DNA of 64,000 nucleotides from Solirubrobacterales bacterium (GCA_019244395.1 JAFASQ010000352.1:1-64000); one strand, 5' to 3'; shown: positions 24,411 through 34,019, counted from the stretch's first letter. Translations and numbers: made by a program. The notes: generated by a model from the sequence alone, not told the origin.

Positions 24411-25373
24411 ATGGCGCCACCCAATCCGTTCGACATCGCCTCCGAGGGCATCCGGACGCTCCGGGCGTTCGGCCAGCGCATTCCCGGCGCCGGCGACGTC
24501 CTGGCCCGGCCGCTCAGCGACGCGGTCAAGCACCGCACGGTGATGATCACCGGCGCTTCGTCGGGCATCGGGAAGGCGGCAGCACTCGAGATCGGAGAGG
24601 CGGGCGGAATCATCCTGCTCGTCGCCCGCCGCAAGGACCAGCTCGAGGAGGTCAAAAGCGAGATCGAGTCCTCGGGAGGCACCGCCCACGTCCACCCGGC
24701 AGATCTCACCAATATGGACGACATCGACCGGATGTGCGCGGAGGTGCTGGAGCGCCACCAGACGGTCGACATCCTGGTCAACAACGCCGGCAAGTCGATC
24801 CGCCGCTCAGTCGACCGCGCCTATGAGCGCTTCCACGACTACCAGCGGACGATGCAGCTCAACTACTTCGCGGCGGTCAAGCTGATCCTGGATCTGCTTC
24901 CCACGATGCGCGAGCGAAAAAGCGGCCACATCGTGAACATCTCGACGATCGGGCTGCAGATGAACACGCCCCGCTTCAGCGCCTACGTCGCGAGCAAGGC
25001 AGCGCTCGACGCGTTCTCGCGCTCGATCGGACCCGAGGTCATCAACGACGGAGTACACATCACCACGGTCTACATGCCGCTCGTGCGCACCCCGATGATC
25101 GCCCCGACCAAGATCTACGACCGGTTCCCGACGCTCACCCCGCAAGAGGCGGGGCACATGATCGCCGAGGCGATCCGCAAGCGCCCCAAGCGGATCGCGA
25201 CCGCGCTGGGCAGCCTGGGCCAGCTCACCTACGCAATCGCGCCGGGCGCCCAAGACCTCGTGGTCAACCGCGCCTATCATCTGATCCCCGAGGGTGACCA
25301 GAAGCAGCCCGACCACGAGCCCACGCCCGAGGAGCGCGCGTTCCTCAGGGCAACCCGCGGCGTCCACTGGTAA
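24411..25373 (+). CDS. short-chain dehydrogenase/reductase
   Basis: A 320-aa NAD(P) oxidoreductase: GASSGIGKAAALEI (cofactor loop), NNAGKSI, and the catalytic STIGLQ ... YVASK. An N-terminal extension of about 40 residues and a C-terminal extension of about 70 (KRIATALGSLGQLTYAIAPG) resemble the SDR domain found in bacterial fatty acyl-CoA reductases. ATG 24411 is chosen as the first in-frame start after the repeat array. A lipid substrate is possible but not shown. Confidence 0.85.
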   Translation: MAPPNPFDIASEGIRTLRAFGQRIPGAGDVLARPLSDAVKHRTVMITGASSGIGKAAALEIGEAGGIILLVARRKDQLEEVKSEIESSGGTAHVHPADLTNMDDIDRMCAEVLERHQTVDILVNNAGKSIRRSVDRAYERFHDYQRTMQLNYFAAVKLILDLLPTMRERKSGHIVNISTIGLQMNTPRFSAYVASKAALDAFSRSIGPEVINDGVHITTVYMPLVRTPMIAPTKIYDRFPTLTPQEAGHMIAEAIRKRPKRIATALGSLGQLTYAIAPGAQDLVVNRAYHLIPEGDQKQPDHEPTPEERAFLRATRGVHW

Positions 25374-25439
25374 GGGCCGGTATGAAAATAATCTCGGCAC
25401 TGGATGCGGCCTGGATGACTTCGCGGATGCGGCACCGGC

Positions 25440-25475
25440 GCGTGCGCACCGTAGCGCTGCTACTACCGCGCACGC
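25440..25475 (+). terminator. two-part hairpin after SDR gene
   Basis: GCGTGCGC (25440-25447) pairs with GCGCACGC (25468-25475), and inside it GTAGC pairs with GCTAC around a GCT loop. It is a strong stem without a T-run, 67 nt after the SDR stop, and probably ends that transcript. Confidence 0.5.
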
Positions 25476-25548
25476 ACCGGCACCGCCCCGCTCGGCCCCA
25501 GACCGGCCCAGCACCGAACTTATTCCCTACGGACCCTAAAGCAGAGCC

Positions 25549-26478
25549 GTGCAGCTCGAGGGCATCCACCACGTGACCGCGATCACCGCCGACGCCCGGC
25601 GGAACCTCGACTTCTACGCGGGAACCCTCGGCTTGCGCCTGGTCAAGAAGTCGGTCAATCAGGACAACACATCGGTCTATCACCTGTTCTACGCCGACGA
25701 AACGGGCGCGCCGGGATCGGACATCACGTTCTTCGAGTACCCGAACCTGCCGATCGGCCGCGCCGGCGCGGGCATGATCCATCGCATCGTGTGGCGCGTC
25801 GGAAGCGCCGAAGCGATCGACTTCTGGCACGACCGGCTGAGCAAAACTGGCTATGACCCGGCCCAAACCGGCGAGAGCCTTTACTTCAGCGACCCCGAGG
25901 GACTCGCACACGAGCTGACCGTCGCCGACGCCCCGGACGAACCGCTGAGCGCCCACCACCCCGAGATCCCGGCCAACCTCGCCCTCCAGGGCTTCGACGG
26001 GGTGCGGGCCTACGCCGACCCCGGGCCGAGCCGTACGCTCCTAGAAGGAACGCTTGGCTTCCACCCCGAGCCGGGCGGCGCCACGTGGGAAGCGCGCGGC
26101 GAGCACCGCGGCAGCTACTACATCTACGACGTCCCGCCCTCCGAGCGACCCCGCAAGGGCGCCGGCACCGTCCACCACGTCGCCTGGGCCACCCGGCCAG
26201 CGGAGATCGACACCTGGCAGGAAACCCTGGCCCACGCGGGCACTCACCCCACGCCGGTCATCGACCGCCATTACTTCCGCTCGGTGTACTTCCGCGAGCC
26301 CTCCGGCGTGCTCTTCGAGCTGGCCACCATCGGCCCCGGCTTCACGGTCGACGAACCGCTCGAGCACCTGGGCGAGAGGCTCTCGCTCACCCCGCGCTAC
26401 GAACACCTGCGCGAGCAGATCGAGCCGACGCTGACCCCCCTACGCAATCCGCGGGACGCCTGGGCTAGGCTGAACTAG
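25549..26478 (+). CDS. ring-cleaving dioxygenase (two VOC domains, LinE/MhqO-like)
   Basis: A 309-aa protein of two glyoxalase-fold halves. IHHVTAITADARRNLDFYAGTLGLRLV opens the first half and TVHHVAWATRPAEIDTWQETL the second; His in IHHV and HHVAW plus Glu in VLFELATIG are the expected metal ligands. Members of this branch cleave hydroquinones or catechols. The start is GTG 25549, as the preceding region has no SD. It is convergent with the glycolipid fusion gene. Confidence 0.87.
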   Translation: MQLEGIHHVTAITADARRNLDFYAGTLGLRLVKKSVNQDNTSVYHLFYADETGAPGSDITFFEYPNLPIGRAGAGMIHRIVWRVGSAEAIDFWHDRLSKTGYDPAQTGESLYFSDPEGLAHELTVADAPDEPLSAHHPEIPANLALQGFDGVRAYADPGPSRTLLEGTLGFHPEPGGATWEARGEHRGSYYIYDVPPSERPRKGAGTVHHVAWATRPAEIDTWQETLAHAGTHPTPVIDRHYFRSVYFREPSGVLFELATIGPGFTVDEPLEHLGERLSLTPRYEHLREQIEPTLTPLRNPRDAWARLN

Positions 26479-26500
26479 CGGGCCTCACCTCGACGTCCCA

Positions 26501-29224
26501 CTAAACGGAGCTGCCGGCGTCGCGCATCAGCTGCCCGATCGTCACAGCCTGCAGATGCTCTGTGGTGAGGCGGCGGTCGAGCTTCCCCACCAGCGCGGGG
26601 CACTGGCGCGAGGTCGCGACGGTGAGCTCGATCACCTCGCCCGCGTGCAGCCGCCCGACGCTGTCGTCGCCGTCCTGGAGCCGGACCGCGCCGGCCACCA
26701 GCCGCCCGCCGGCTCCGTGCGCCATCCACCACTGGCCGACGCTCGGGCCGCTCGACGCGTACAGGAAGTGGTGGTGGAACCCGAACCGGGCGACCAGGTC
26801 GCCGAGTTGGTCGCGCGTCCCGAGCCAGCGCACCAGCCCGCCCTTGGGAAGGCGCGGCAGGGCCTGATCGCCGTAGCCCACCACCACCGTGGCCTGAAGT
26901 GGCGCAGGCTTTCCGACCGCGAACGAGGCGCGAATCCCGTGGCCCGCCAGATAGTTCGCGATGGCGGGGACCTCGCTCGCCGGCGCATCGACGAGCACCC
27001 CGACCTCGGGCCGGCTCGTCGGCACCGCGGTGACCGGGCGCATGTGGACGAAATGGGAGACCAGGCTGTAGGACGCGCCGGTGGTGAGCGTCCAGCTCGC
27101 GAGCACCAGCGCCGCTGCCGTGCCCGCCACCGCGCGAGCCGTGCGGACCCGCCAGGCCGGGAGCGGCCGCGCGCGGCGCTCGTCGCTCAGGATCAGCGAC
27201 GCGGTCGATGGACGGCGGGCGAACCGGCCGTCCGGCTCGGGACGATCCGCCAGCGCCCGTTCCAAGTCCGGACCGATCTCCTCGACGGTCCGCGCCACCT
27301 GGGCCAACCCGAACTTCAGCAGTGCCTGGTTCGAGACCCGGACGTGCCCGTAGCCGAAGCCGTAGGAGATCACCGGGCAGCCGCGGATGATCGCCTCGAG
27401 CACGGTCAGCCCAGCGCTCGAGTGGACCAGCGCGTCGCTCGCAGCGAGCACATCCCCCATCCGGTCGGTGAAGCCCATGACCCGCAGGCGCGGCTCGCTG
27501 CCCAGCTCTCGCGACACCTGGGCCCGCAGCTTGTCGTTGCGCCCGCACAGGCACAGCACGATGGCGTCTCGCACGTCCAGCGCGGCCCGCGTCGCGCCGA
27601 GCAGGTCGCCCACGCCCCAGCCCCCGCCGGACACCGCGATCACCTTCGTCTCGTCGATCGGCAGCCCGAGCGCGCGCCGGGCGTCGCTGCGCGAGCGGGC
27701 GGCCAGGAACGCGGTCGAGGTGGGCGGCTTGGCCCAGCGCACGCTGCCCGGCCCGGCGATCGACTCGGCCTCCTCGATCGTCTCGGGATGGGTCACGAAG
27801 TGCAGGTCGATTCCCGGATGGGCCCAGAACTGCATCCCGGCCAGGTCGGTGATCGAGGAATAGCACGGCACCTTTAAGCGCCCGCTCCGTCTCAGCTGGC
27901 CAAGAACGGCCGTAACCCCGGGGTACGTAGAGACGATCACGTTGGGATCGTGGGCCCGGATCAGCCGCATCAACCCACGGTGGCCGAGCAACGTCAGCAA
28001 CTTCATCGACAACCACCGGGTCGGCGCGAAGCCCATGAACAGCCGGTACTGGAAGTCGAACAGCCACGGCACCCAGCGGAACATGAACTCCGAGTTCTCG
28101 CGCAGCAGCTTGGTCAGGAACCACCCCATGGCCGGCAGCCCATTGACGATCGACACGACGGCGTCGGGATCCTCGTCGCGGAATTCCCGCGCCACCGCAC
28201 GCGCCGGCAGGTCGTGTCCTTCGCCGATGTCGGCCGAGATGATCAGCACATGGCGCGGGCGCGACTCGGCGTCGGGCTCGCCGGCGGGGATGACCGAGGC
28301 CGCCTCGCACTCGGCCGCCCGCGCCTCCCGTTCACAGCGCCACGCGACATACCGCGCGACGCCGTCGGCGAACGGCGTCCGCGCCGTCCACCCCAACTCG
28401 TGCGCCGCCCGCGTGCTCGACACCACCTTGCCGTTGAAGTCGCCCGGCCGCGCCGGCGTGTAGACGATCTCCACGTCGCCGAGCAGCTCCTGCACCCGCT
28501 CGGCGATCTGCTTGATCGTCACGTTCTCGTCCGAGGCCAGGTTGTAGACCCGGTTGCGGGCCACGTCCGCCAGTCCCAGCGTTACCCCCTCAGCGAGATC
28601 CTCGACGTACACGAAGCGTCGCGACTGGCCGCCGTCGCCGGCCAAGGTCAAGGGCTCGCCCCGCAGCGCGCGTCCCACGAACGCCGGGATGACCGCCGCC
28701 TCGCGCGCGCGAGGACCGTAGGGAATGCCGAAGCGTAGGATCGTGTAGTCGATCCCGTACAGCTCCTGGTAGGCCTTGCAGTAGAGCTCCCCGGCGAGCT
28801 TCGTGCTCGTGTACAGGTGACTGGGGGCGGGCAGCAGGGTGTCCTCGTCCACCACCTCCGGCTCGCAGTCCGAATAGACCCAGATGGTCGAGGCGTAGAC
28901 GATCCGCTTGACCCCGGCGCGTCGGGCCGCTTCCAACACGGCCACGGTCCCGCGGGCGTTGACCCGTTCGGCGTCCTCGGGCTCGGCGTGCACGTCGTTG
29001 ACATCGGCAACGGCGGCCAGGTGCGCGACCGCGTCGCACGAATGCAGTGCCCGCTCCAAAGCCTCGCGGTCGGTGATCGACCCGAGCACTGTGTCCACGC
29101 TGCCTGGCTCGTGCCAGGGCGACGGGCGCAGGTCGTAGATGACGGGCTGGTGGCCGGCCTCGCGCAGCTTGTCGACCACGTGCGAGCCGATGAACCCCGA
29201 CCCACCGGTGACGAGGACTCTCAT
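26501..29224 (-). CDS. fusion: NAD-dependent sugar epimerase, MGDG-synthase-like glycosyltransferase, degenerate deacetylase
   Basis: A 907-aa protein in four parts. Residues 1-305: extended SDR epimerase/dehydratase with VTGGSGFIGSHV and catalytic YTSTK. Residues about 320-690: GT-B glycosyltransferase with the MGDG-synthase-like opening ISADIGEGHDLPARA and a MurG-like C-terminal donor domain (HSSAGLTVLEAIIRGCPVISYG). Residues about 691-726: one hydrophobic membrane segment. Residues about 740-905: a NodB-like polysaccharide deacetylase fold (VPAIANYLAGHGIRASFAVGK) in which the catalytic FDDGP is replaced by LVDAP. The start ATG 29224 overlaps the aminotransferase stop (ATGA). It probably makes and transfers an amino sugar to a lipid (inference). 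Confidence 0.85.
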   Translation of the reverse strand: MRVLVTGGSGFIGSHVVDKLREAGHQPVIYDLRPSPWHEPGSVDTVLGSITDREALERALHSCDAVAHLAAVADVNDVHAEPEDAERVNARGTVAVLEAARRAGVKRIVYASTIWVYSDCEPEVVDEDTLLPAPSHLYTSTKLAGELYCKAYQELYGIDYTILRFGIPYGPRAREAAVIPAFVGRALRGEPLTLAGDGGQSRRFVYVEDLAEGVTLGLADVARNRVYNLASDENVTIKQIAERVQELLGDVEIVYTPARPGDFNGKVVSSTRAAHELGWTARTPFADGVARYVAWRCEREARAAECEAASVIPAGEPDAESRPRHVLIISADIGEGHDLPARAVAREFRDEDPDAVVSIVNGLPAMGWFLTKLLRENSEFMFRWVPWLFDFQYRLFMGFAPTRWLSMKLLTLLGHRGLMRLIRAHDPNVIVSTYPGVTAVLGQLRRSGRLKVPCYSSITDLAGMQFWAHPGIDLHFVTHPETIEEAESIAGPGSVRWAKPPTSTAFLAARSRSDARRALGLPIDETKVIAVSGGGWGVGDLLGATRAALDVRDAIVLCLCGRNDKLRAQVSRELGSEPRLRVMGFTDRMGDVLAASDALVHSSAGLTVLEAIIRGCPVISYGFGYGHVRVSNQALLKFGLAQVARTVEEIGPDLERALADRPEPDGRFARRPSTASLILSDERRARPLPAWRVRTARAVAGTAAALVLASWTLTTGASYSLVSHFVHMRPVTAVPTSRPEVGVLVDAPASEVPAIANYLAGHGIRASFAVGKPAPLQATVVVGYGDQALPRLPKGGLVRWLGTRDQLGDLVARFGFHHHFLYASSGPSVGQWWMAHGAGGRLVAGAVRLQDGDDSVGRLHAGEVIELTVATSRQCPALVGKLDRRLTTEHLQAVTIGQLMRDAGSSV

Positions 29225-30249
29225 GCTGATTGCGACTCCGGACGGTAATACAGCGGCACGCAGGAATGGTTGCGCGCAATCCAGTCGGAATTCGGCAAGT
29301 CGACGTGATGGCCCATGATCCGGTGGCATGGCTCGTCGTATACGCGACCGGTCGAACGCTCGAGCCAGTCGAACACGATGTACTTGTAGAGCCCCGAAAC
29401 CATGCCCGCGGGCAGCTCCAACCGGCGGGCGGCGTACAGGGGATCGAGCCGATCCCGCGCCACCGCATTCTTCCAGGCCACGATCTCGGGCAGGCGCTCG
29501 ATCTGGACCAGCCCCACCGCGGCGGTGAACTCGTTCATGCGGAAGTTGAGGCCGTGGACCTCGTAGCTCGGCTTGCCGTAGTTGCGGAACGCCCGCGCGT
29601 GCTCAATCACCTCGGGACGGTCCGACACCAGCACGCCGCCCTCACCGGTCGTGATCGTCTTGGTCGCGTACAGCGAGTAGATGCCGGCGTCTCCGTAGGT
29701 TCCGGCCCGGCGGCCGTTCCACTCGGCGCCATGGGCATGGGCACAGTCCTCGATCAGGAAGATGCCGTTTTCTGCGCAATATGCAGCAATTTCCTGCGTC
29801 TCGAAGGCGATGTGGCCACCGATGTGGACGAGGAACGCCGCCCGTGGCTTGAATTTCTCGGCCTTGGCCTGGAAATCGGCAAACGACATGCACAGGTCCT
29901 CGCGGTTACAGTCGACGAACTGCACCTCGGCGCCGGCGTTTATTGCGGCCAGCGGCGTGGCCATGAACGTGTTCGACGGGCACAGCACGGTTTCCCCCCG
30001 GACGCCGGCGAAATGCAACGCCGCCAGTGTGCCCCCGGTCCAGCCCGCAAAGGCAACCGCCTCGAGTCCGTTGTGGGCAGCCCAAGCCGCCTCGAACCGG
30101 CGGGTCATCTCGCCCTCCGACCAGTGGCCGGAGTCGATCACCTCGTCGATCAGGGCATGGACCCGGGCGCGGTCACGCGGGTCGAACCCGATCGCGAAGC
30201 GCGCATGGTCAGGAACAGCGGCGGTCTTTGGCGAGGAAACGGTGGTCAT
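29221..30249 (-). CDS. DegT/DnrJ/EryC1/StrS sugar aminotransferase
   Basis: A roughly 342-aa PLP enzyme. The PLP lysine is in SLYATKTITTGEGG, with the upstream IEDCAHAHGAEW (Asp and His stacking/PLP residues) and FRMNEFTAAVGLVQ. It would transaminate a keto-sugar nucleotide, and the epimerase domain encoded next in the operon could supply or use the product. ATG 30249 (MTTVSSPK) is preferred; the track start lies 8 codons upstream. It is translationally coupled to the fusion gene. Confidence 0.9.
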   Translation of the reverse strand: MTTVSSPKTAAVPDHARFAIGFDPRDRARVHALIDEVIDSGHWSEGEMTRRFEAAWAAHNGLEAVAFAGWTGGTLAALHFAGVRGETVLCPSNTFMATPLAAINAGAEVQFVDCNREDLCMSFADFQAKAEKFKPRAAFLVHIGGHIAFETQEIAAYCAENGIFLIEDCAHAHGAEWNGRRAGTYGDAGIYSLYATKTITTGEGGVLVSDRPEVIEHARAFRNYGKPSYEVHGLNFRMNEFTAAVGLVQIERLPEIVAWKNAVARDRLDPLYAARRLELPAGMVSGLYKYIVFDWLERSTGRVYDEPCHRIMGHHVDLPNSDWIARNHSCVPLYYRPESQSA

Positions 30250-30319
30250 CGTGTTCGTCGCGCACGTTGGCACCCCATCGTGCGCTGCTATGCCGGCCAG
30301 GCGCTCACGATCCAGCCTG

Positions 30320-30964
30320 TCAGAGGGGTAGGACGGTACCGGTTTTCTGACGTTTGAGTTCTCTCACGATCAGCTTCAAGGCCTCGGCAGTCCGCGCGTG
30401 CGAGCCCTTGGCGCTGTAGAAATCCGCGTCGTGCAGGAGGATCACGTCTCCGGCGCCTAGGTCCCGCAATACCCGGCCGGCGATCCGCTCGGGGGTGGTG
30501 AGCCGGCGCCAGTCCTTCCCCCACCGCGACCAGAGCAACGGCTTCAGGCCCCGGGCTCGCGCCGCCTCCAACCCCGCCGGGCTGTACAACCCGTAGGGCG
30601 GCCGGTGCCACACCGGCTTGACTCCCGCGGCCTCGGCGATCGCCGTCGCGCCCCGCGCCAGGTCGTCCTCCACGGCCCGCCCGCGCAGCGCCGGCTGGGG
30701 GCGGTGCCGGTAGCCGTGCAGAGCGACCACGTGCCCCCGCGCGGCGATCTCGGCCGCCAGCGCCGGCCGGCGCTCCACCTGCTCGCCGACCAGGAAGAAC
30801 GTCGCCTTGATCCCGGCGCCGTCGAGCACCTCGAGAACCGCCGGCGTTCCCTCGGGGTGGGGGCCGTCGTCGAACGTCAGCGCCACGCCGCCGGGTACCG
30901 TGCGCTGAATGCCAAGAGCCCGTGCGGCCCGTGGAACATGAGGAGCGAGCAGGTGGGCGATCAC
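30320..30964 (-). CDS. polysaccharide deacetylase (NodB domain)
   Basis: A 214-aa carbohydrate esterase 4-type protein with an intact active site: LTFDDGPHPEGTPAVL (metal Asp), HGYRHRPQ (metal His pair), RPPYG and ILLHDAD. No clear signal peptide is present, so it may act on an intracellular lipid-linked sugar. The start is GTG 30964. It is the first gene of the three-gene glycan operon and may supply the deacetylase activity that the degenerate domain of the fusion protein lacks. Confidence 0.88.
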   Translation of the reverse strand: MIAHLLAPHVPRAARALGIQRTVPGGVALTFDDGPHPEGTPAVLEVLDGAGIKATFFLVGEQVERRPALAAEIAARGHVVALHGYRHRPQPALRGRAVEDDLARGATAIAEAAGVKPVWHRPPYGLYSPAGLEAARARGLKPLLWSRWGKDWRRLTTPERIAGRVLRDLGAGDVILLHDADFYSAKGSHARTAEALKLIVRELKRQKTGTVLPL

Positions 30965-31121
30965 GGCGATGATTTTGATGACCTGAGTTTCAGTCCGCGC
31001 CCGGCCGACGTGATCGCCATCGAGCCGCTGTTTGGGAAGTTGTGTCTACATACTGGACATTTCATCCCAAGCGCCCTCCCGGGAAGCGCCGGCCGAGGCG
31101 CGGCGTCCTCACCTCCGTAAC

Positions 31122-31661
31122 GTGCTCGACACACTGACGCCGAATCTCGACCACTGGCTAGCCCGCCCCGCGATCCGCGTCGCCCACCGCCGCGCCAGCA
31201 ACGCGCCGGCCGACCGCCTCTGGGAGGAGGCGCGGCAGGTCCGCCTGAGCGACGCGCGGCTGCTCGGTCGCCTGGTGCGCTGGCGCATCCCGGGCCTCGC
31301 CCCGGACCTCGCGTTCGATGAGATGTTCCGCGCGCCGCCGTTCCTCGTTTTGGCCGAGGAGCCCGGCCGAGCACTCGTGTCCGGGCTGGTAGGGCGGATC
31401 TGGACCCTGCGCCGCGACTACCCCGAGCTGCGCGACCCGGAGGAGTTCCGGGAGTGGAGCACCCCCGGCACGGCACGCGTGTTGTTCGCCAACTGGGTGC
31501 AAGAGGACCCCACCGAGGTCCGCGCCGAGGTGCGCGTCGAACCGATTGGCGCGCAGGGCCGCCTCGGCATCGCCGCCGTGCGACCGCTCGTCACCGCGTC
31601 CGCACACCTGATCGGCAACGACGGGCTGGAGGCCGCGGTCCGCCGCGCGGAGCAACGGTAG
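31122..31661 (+). CDS. SRPBCC-like hypothetical protein
   Basis: About 179 aa from GTG 31122 (VLDTLTPNLDHW); the track start TTG 31032 adds residues with no coding character. The pattern of an N-terminal strand and helix (IRVAHRRASNAPADRLWEEARQVRLSD), a central Gly-rich turn and a long C-terminal helix (HLIGNDGLEAAVRRAEQR) resembles START/SRPBCC ligand-binding proteins. No specific function can be given. It is divergent from the glycan operon and 9 nt before the mannosidase gene. Confidence 0.65.
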   Translation: MLDTLTPNLDHWLARPAIRVAHRRASNAPADRLWEEARQVRLSDARLLGRLVRWRIPGLAPDLAFDEMFRAPPFLVLAEEPGRALVSGLVGRIWTLRRDYPELRDPEEFREWSTPGTARVLFANWVQEDPTEVRAEVRVEPIGAQGRLGIAAVRPLVTASAHLIGNDGLEAAVRRAEQR

Positions 31662-31670
31662 GCTCGCCCC

Positions 31671-34019
31671 ATGGCAGCCCAACCCGCGACAGCCGCTCTG
31701 GCCGGCCTGCGCCGCTTCTTTGTCGTTCCACACACCCACTGGGACCGCGAGTGGTACCTGCCGTTCGAGGCGTTCCAGCTCCAGCTCGCCTCCGTGGTCG
31801 ACGAGGTGCTCGAGGTGCTCGAGGCCGACCCGAGCTTTCCCTGCTTCACGCTCGACGGCCAGGCGATCGTGCTCGAGGACTACCTCGAAGCAAGACCGGA
31901 GAACGAACACAGGCTGCGGGCGCTGATCGCCGCCGGCCGGCTGGAGGTCGGACCGAGCTACGTGCTGCCCGACGAGCTGCTCGTCGGCGCCGAGTCGCTC
32001 GTGCGCAACCTGCTGACGGGCCGCGCCGTATGCGAGCGGTTCGGCGCTGAGCCCTCACCGGTCGGCTACATGCCCGACAGCTTCGGGCACCCTCTCCAGC
32101 TGCCCCAGATCCTGGCCGGCTTCGGGATCGACACCTTCATCTTCTCGCGCGGCCTCGGCGATCAGCTCGACGACGTCGGCGTGGTCTTCCGGTGGCGCTC
32201 GCCCGACGGCAGCGAGGTCCGCGCCTTCCAGCAGCTGCCCTCCTACAGCAACTTCAACGTGGAGGACGCCGACGCGGCGAAGGCGCGAATCGAGGAGATC
32301 GCGGAGCACTTCGGCGCCGCGCTTGCCCGCGCCGGCCTCCAGGGCGTCCTACTCTGCGACGGCGACGACCACCGCCGGATCCGACGCGAGTTGCCAACCC
32401 TGTGCGCGGAGCTCGCGCGCCGGCTCCCGGGCACCAGCTTCACCATCGCCCGCAACGGCGACTACGTGGCTGCGGTCGAGCCGCGCGAGTTGCCCAGCTA
32501 CATGGGAGAGCTACTCGGCAGCCGCCTTCAGAACGTGCTGCGGGGGGTGAACTCGGCGCGGCTCTACCTCAAGCAGGCCAACGAACGCGCCGAACGGCGG
32601 CTGCTCGAGGTCGAGACCCTGAGCGCGCTCGCTGCGCTGCACGCCGGCGGGTCATTCCCCACCTCGGATTTCAGGCTGGCCTGGGGCCGCCTGCTCAAGT
32701 GCCAACCGCACGACTCGATTTGCGGCTGCTCGTGCGACGAGGTCCACCGCGACATGCTCGTCCGCTACGAGCAGCTCGACCGGGGGATCTCGGAGCTCGG
32801 GCGGCGCGCTGCACTGCACGGCTTGGCGACACGGGACGGCGCCGGCGCGGTCAACCTCCTCCCGTACCGCCGCCGCGGCCTCGTCGAGCTCGCCGGGATG
32901 GAGCCTACCACGGTCGAGCTCGCCGGCTTCAGCGCGCGAACCGTCGAGCTCACCCCGGCGACCCCGCCCGCCGAGCCTCCGCGCGACGGCGCGTCGATCG
33001 AGACCGACTGGCTACGCGTCGAAGCCGCCCGGGACGGCACGCTGACGCTGACCGACCGGCGGACCGGCCGGCGCTTCCCGCACCTGCACCGGCTCGAGGA
33101 CGAGCCGGACGTGGGCGACCTCTACAACTTCTGCCCAGCCGAGGGCGCGCCGAGATGGCGTCCGGACTCCGCCGTCACCCGGGTGCTGCGCGACGGCCCG
33201 GTCGTACACGAGCTCGAAATCCGAGCTCCCCCCGTCATCACGATCGTGCGGCTGATTAAGGACATCGACCGAATCGAGTTCCATACGACGATCGACAACC
33301 AGACCGAGGATCACCGGCTCCGCGCCGTGTTCCCGGTCGGCCTCACCGACGCGGCCGACGTCCGCGCGGAGGGACAGTTCGCGCTGGTCCGTCGGCCACT
33401 CACGCCGCCGGCGCCGAGGACGGACTGGGTCGAGCCACCGGACCCGACCCACCACACCCTCGGCGCGGTCGCGCTCGGCCCGCTCGCGCTGCTCATCAAG
33501 GGGCTGCCCGAATACGAAGCTCGTCCGTCCGACGCCGGCCCTGAGCTCTGCCTGACGCTGCTCCGATGCGTCGGGCTCATCTCGCGACCGACGGGGGCGC
33601 TGGTTGCTCGCCCGCTGGGCGCCGGCCCCCAGACCCCCACGCCGGACGGCCAGTGCCTCGGCCGCCACGAGTGCGAGTACGCACTGCTGCCCGGCGCCGA
33701 CGCGATCGACGACACCGCGCTTCTCCGCGCCGCGCAGGACTACCGCTACGGATTCCTCGTCACTCCGCACGCGGTCGACTTCGACCCTCCGGCGCGCGTC
33801 GACGGCGACGTGGTGTTCTCTTGCCTGAAGGGGGCCGAGGACGGCGACGGCCTGATCCTGCGCTGCTTCAACGCCGAGGAGACCGGGGCGTGCGTTCGCA
33901 TCGCCGGCAACGTCACCGCCACGCGTGTCCGCCTCGATGAGACCGGCGGCGAGACGGCCCCCGACCGGTTCGATCTGCGCCCGGGCGAGATCGCCACGTT
34001 TCGGCTGCGCCCTTTGTGA
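31671..34019 (+). CDS. glycoside hydrolase family 38 alpha-mannosidase
   Basis: A 782-aa cytoplasmic alpha-mannosidase. VPHTHWDREWYLPFE (about 18-32) gives zinc-binding His and Asp, YMPDSFGHPLQLPQI (about 132-146) carries the catalytic Asp nucleophile, and CQPHDSICGCSCDEVHRD is another conserved metal/active-site block. Length and domain order are normal for bacterial GH38. The sequence TAGGCT (31659-31664), overlapping the previous stop codon, lies 6 nt before the ATG and could be a leaderless -10. It probably degrades mannose-containing oligosaccharides. Confidence 0.92.
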   Translation: MAAQPATAALAGLRRFFVVPHTHWDREWYLPFEAFQLQLASVVDEVLEVLEADPSFPCFTLDGQAIVLEDYLEARPENEHRLRALIAAGRLEVGPSYVLPDELLVGAESLVRNLLTGRAVCERFGAEPSPVGYMPDSFGHPLQLPQILAGFGIDTFIFSRGLGDQLDDVGVVFRWRSPDGSEVRAFQQLPSYSNFNVEDADAAKARIEEIAEHFGAALARAGLQGVLLCDGDDHRRIRRELPTLCAELARRLPGTSFTIARNGDYVAAVEPRELPSYMGELLGSRLQNVLRGVNSARLYLKQANERAERRLLEVETLSALAALHAGGSFPTSDFRLAWGRLLKCQPHDSICGCSCDEVHRDMLVRYEQLDRGISELGRRAALHGLATRDGAGAVNLLPYRRRGLVELAGMEPTTVELAGFSARTVELTPATPPAEPPRDGASIETDWLRVEAARDGTLTLTDRRTGRRFPHLHRLEDEPDVGDLYNFCPAEGAPRWRPDSAVTRVLRDGPVVHELEIRAPPVITIVRLIKDIDRIEFHTTIDNQTEDHRLRAVFPVGLTDAADVRAEGQFALVRRPLTPPAPRTDWVEPPDPTHHTLGAVALGPLALLIKGLPEYEARPSDAGPELCLTLLRCVGLISRPTGALVARPLGAGPQTPTPDGQCLGRHECEYALLPGADAIDDTALLRAAQDYRYGFLVTPHAVDFDPPARVDGDVVFSCLKGAEDGDGLILRCFNAEETGACVRIAGNVTATRVRLDETGGETAPDRFDLRPGEIATFRLRPL

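Noticed and set aside
25382-25576. 64-aa ORF between the SDR and dioxygenase genes
   Set aside because: It reads through a strong hairpin, has no SD and overlaps the dioxygenase start in another frame.
26475-28310. ORF 26475..28310 on the minus strand (611 aa)
   Set aside because: It is a shadow frame of the 907-aa fusion gene; the translation is Arg/Gly-rich without domains.
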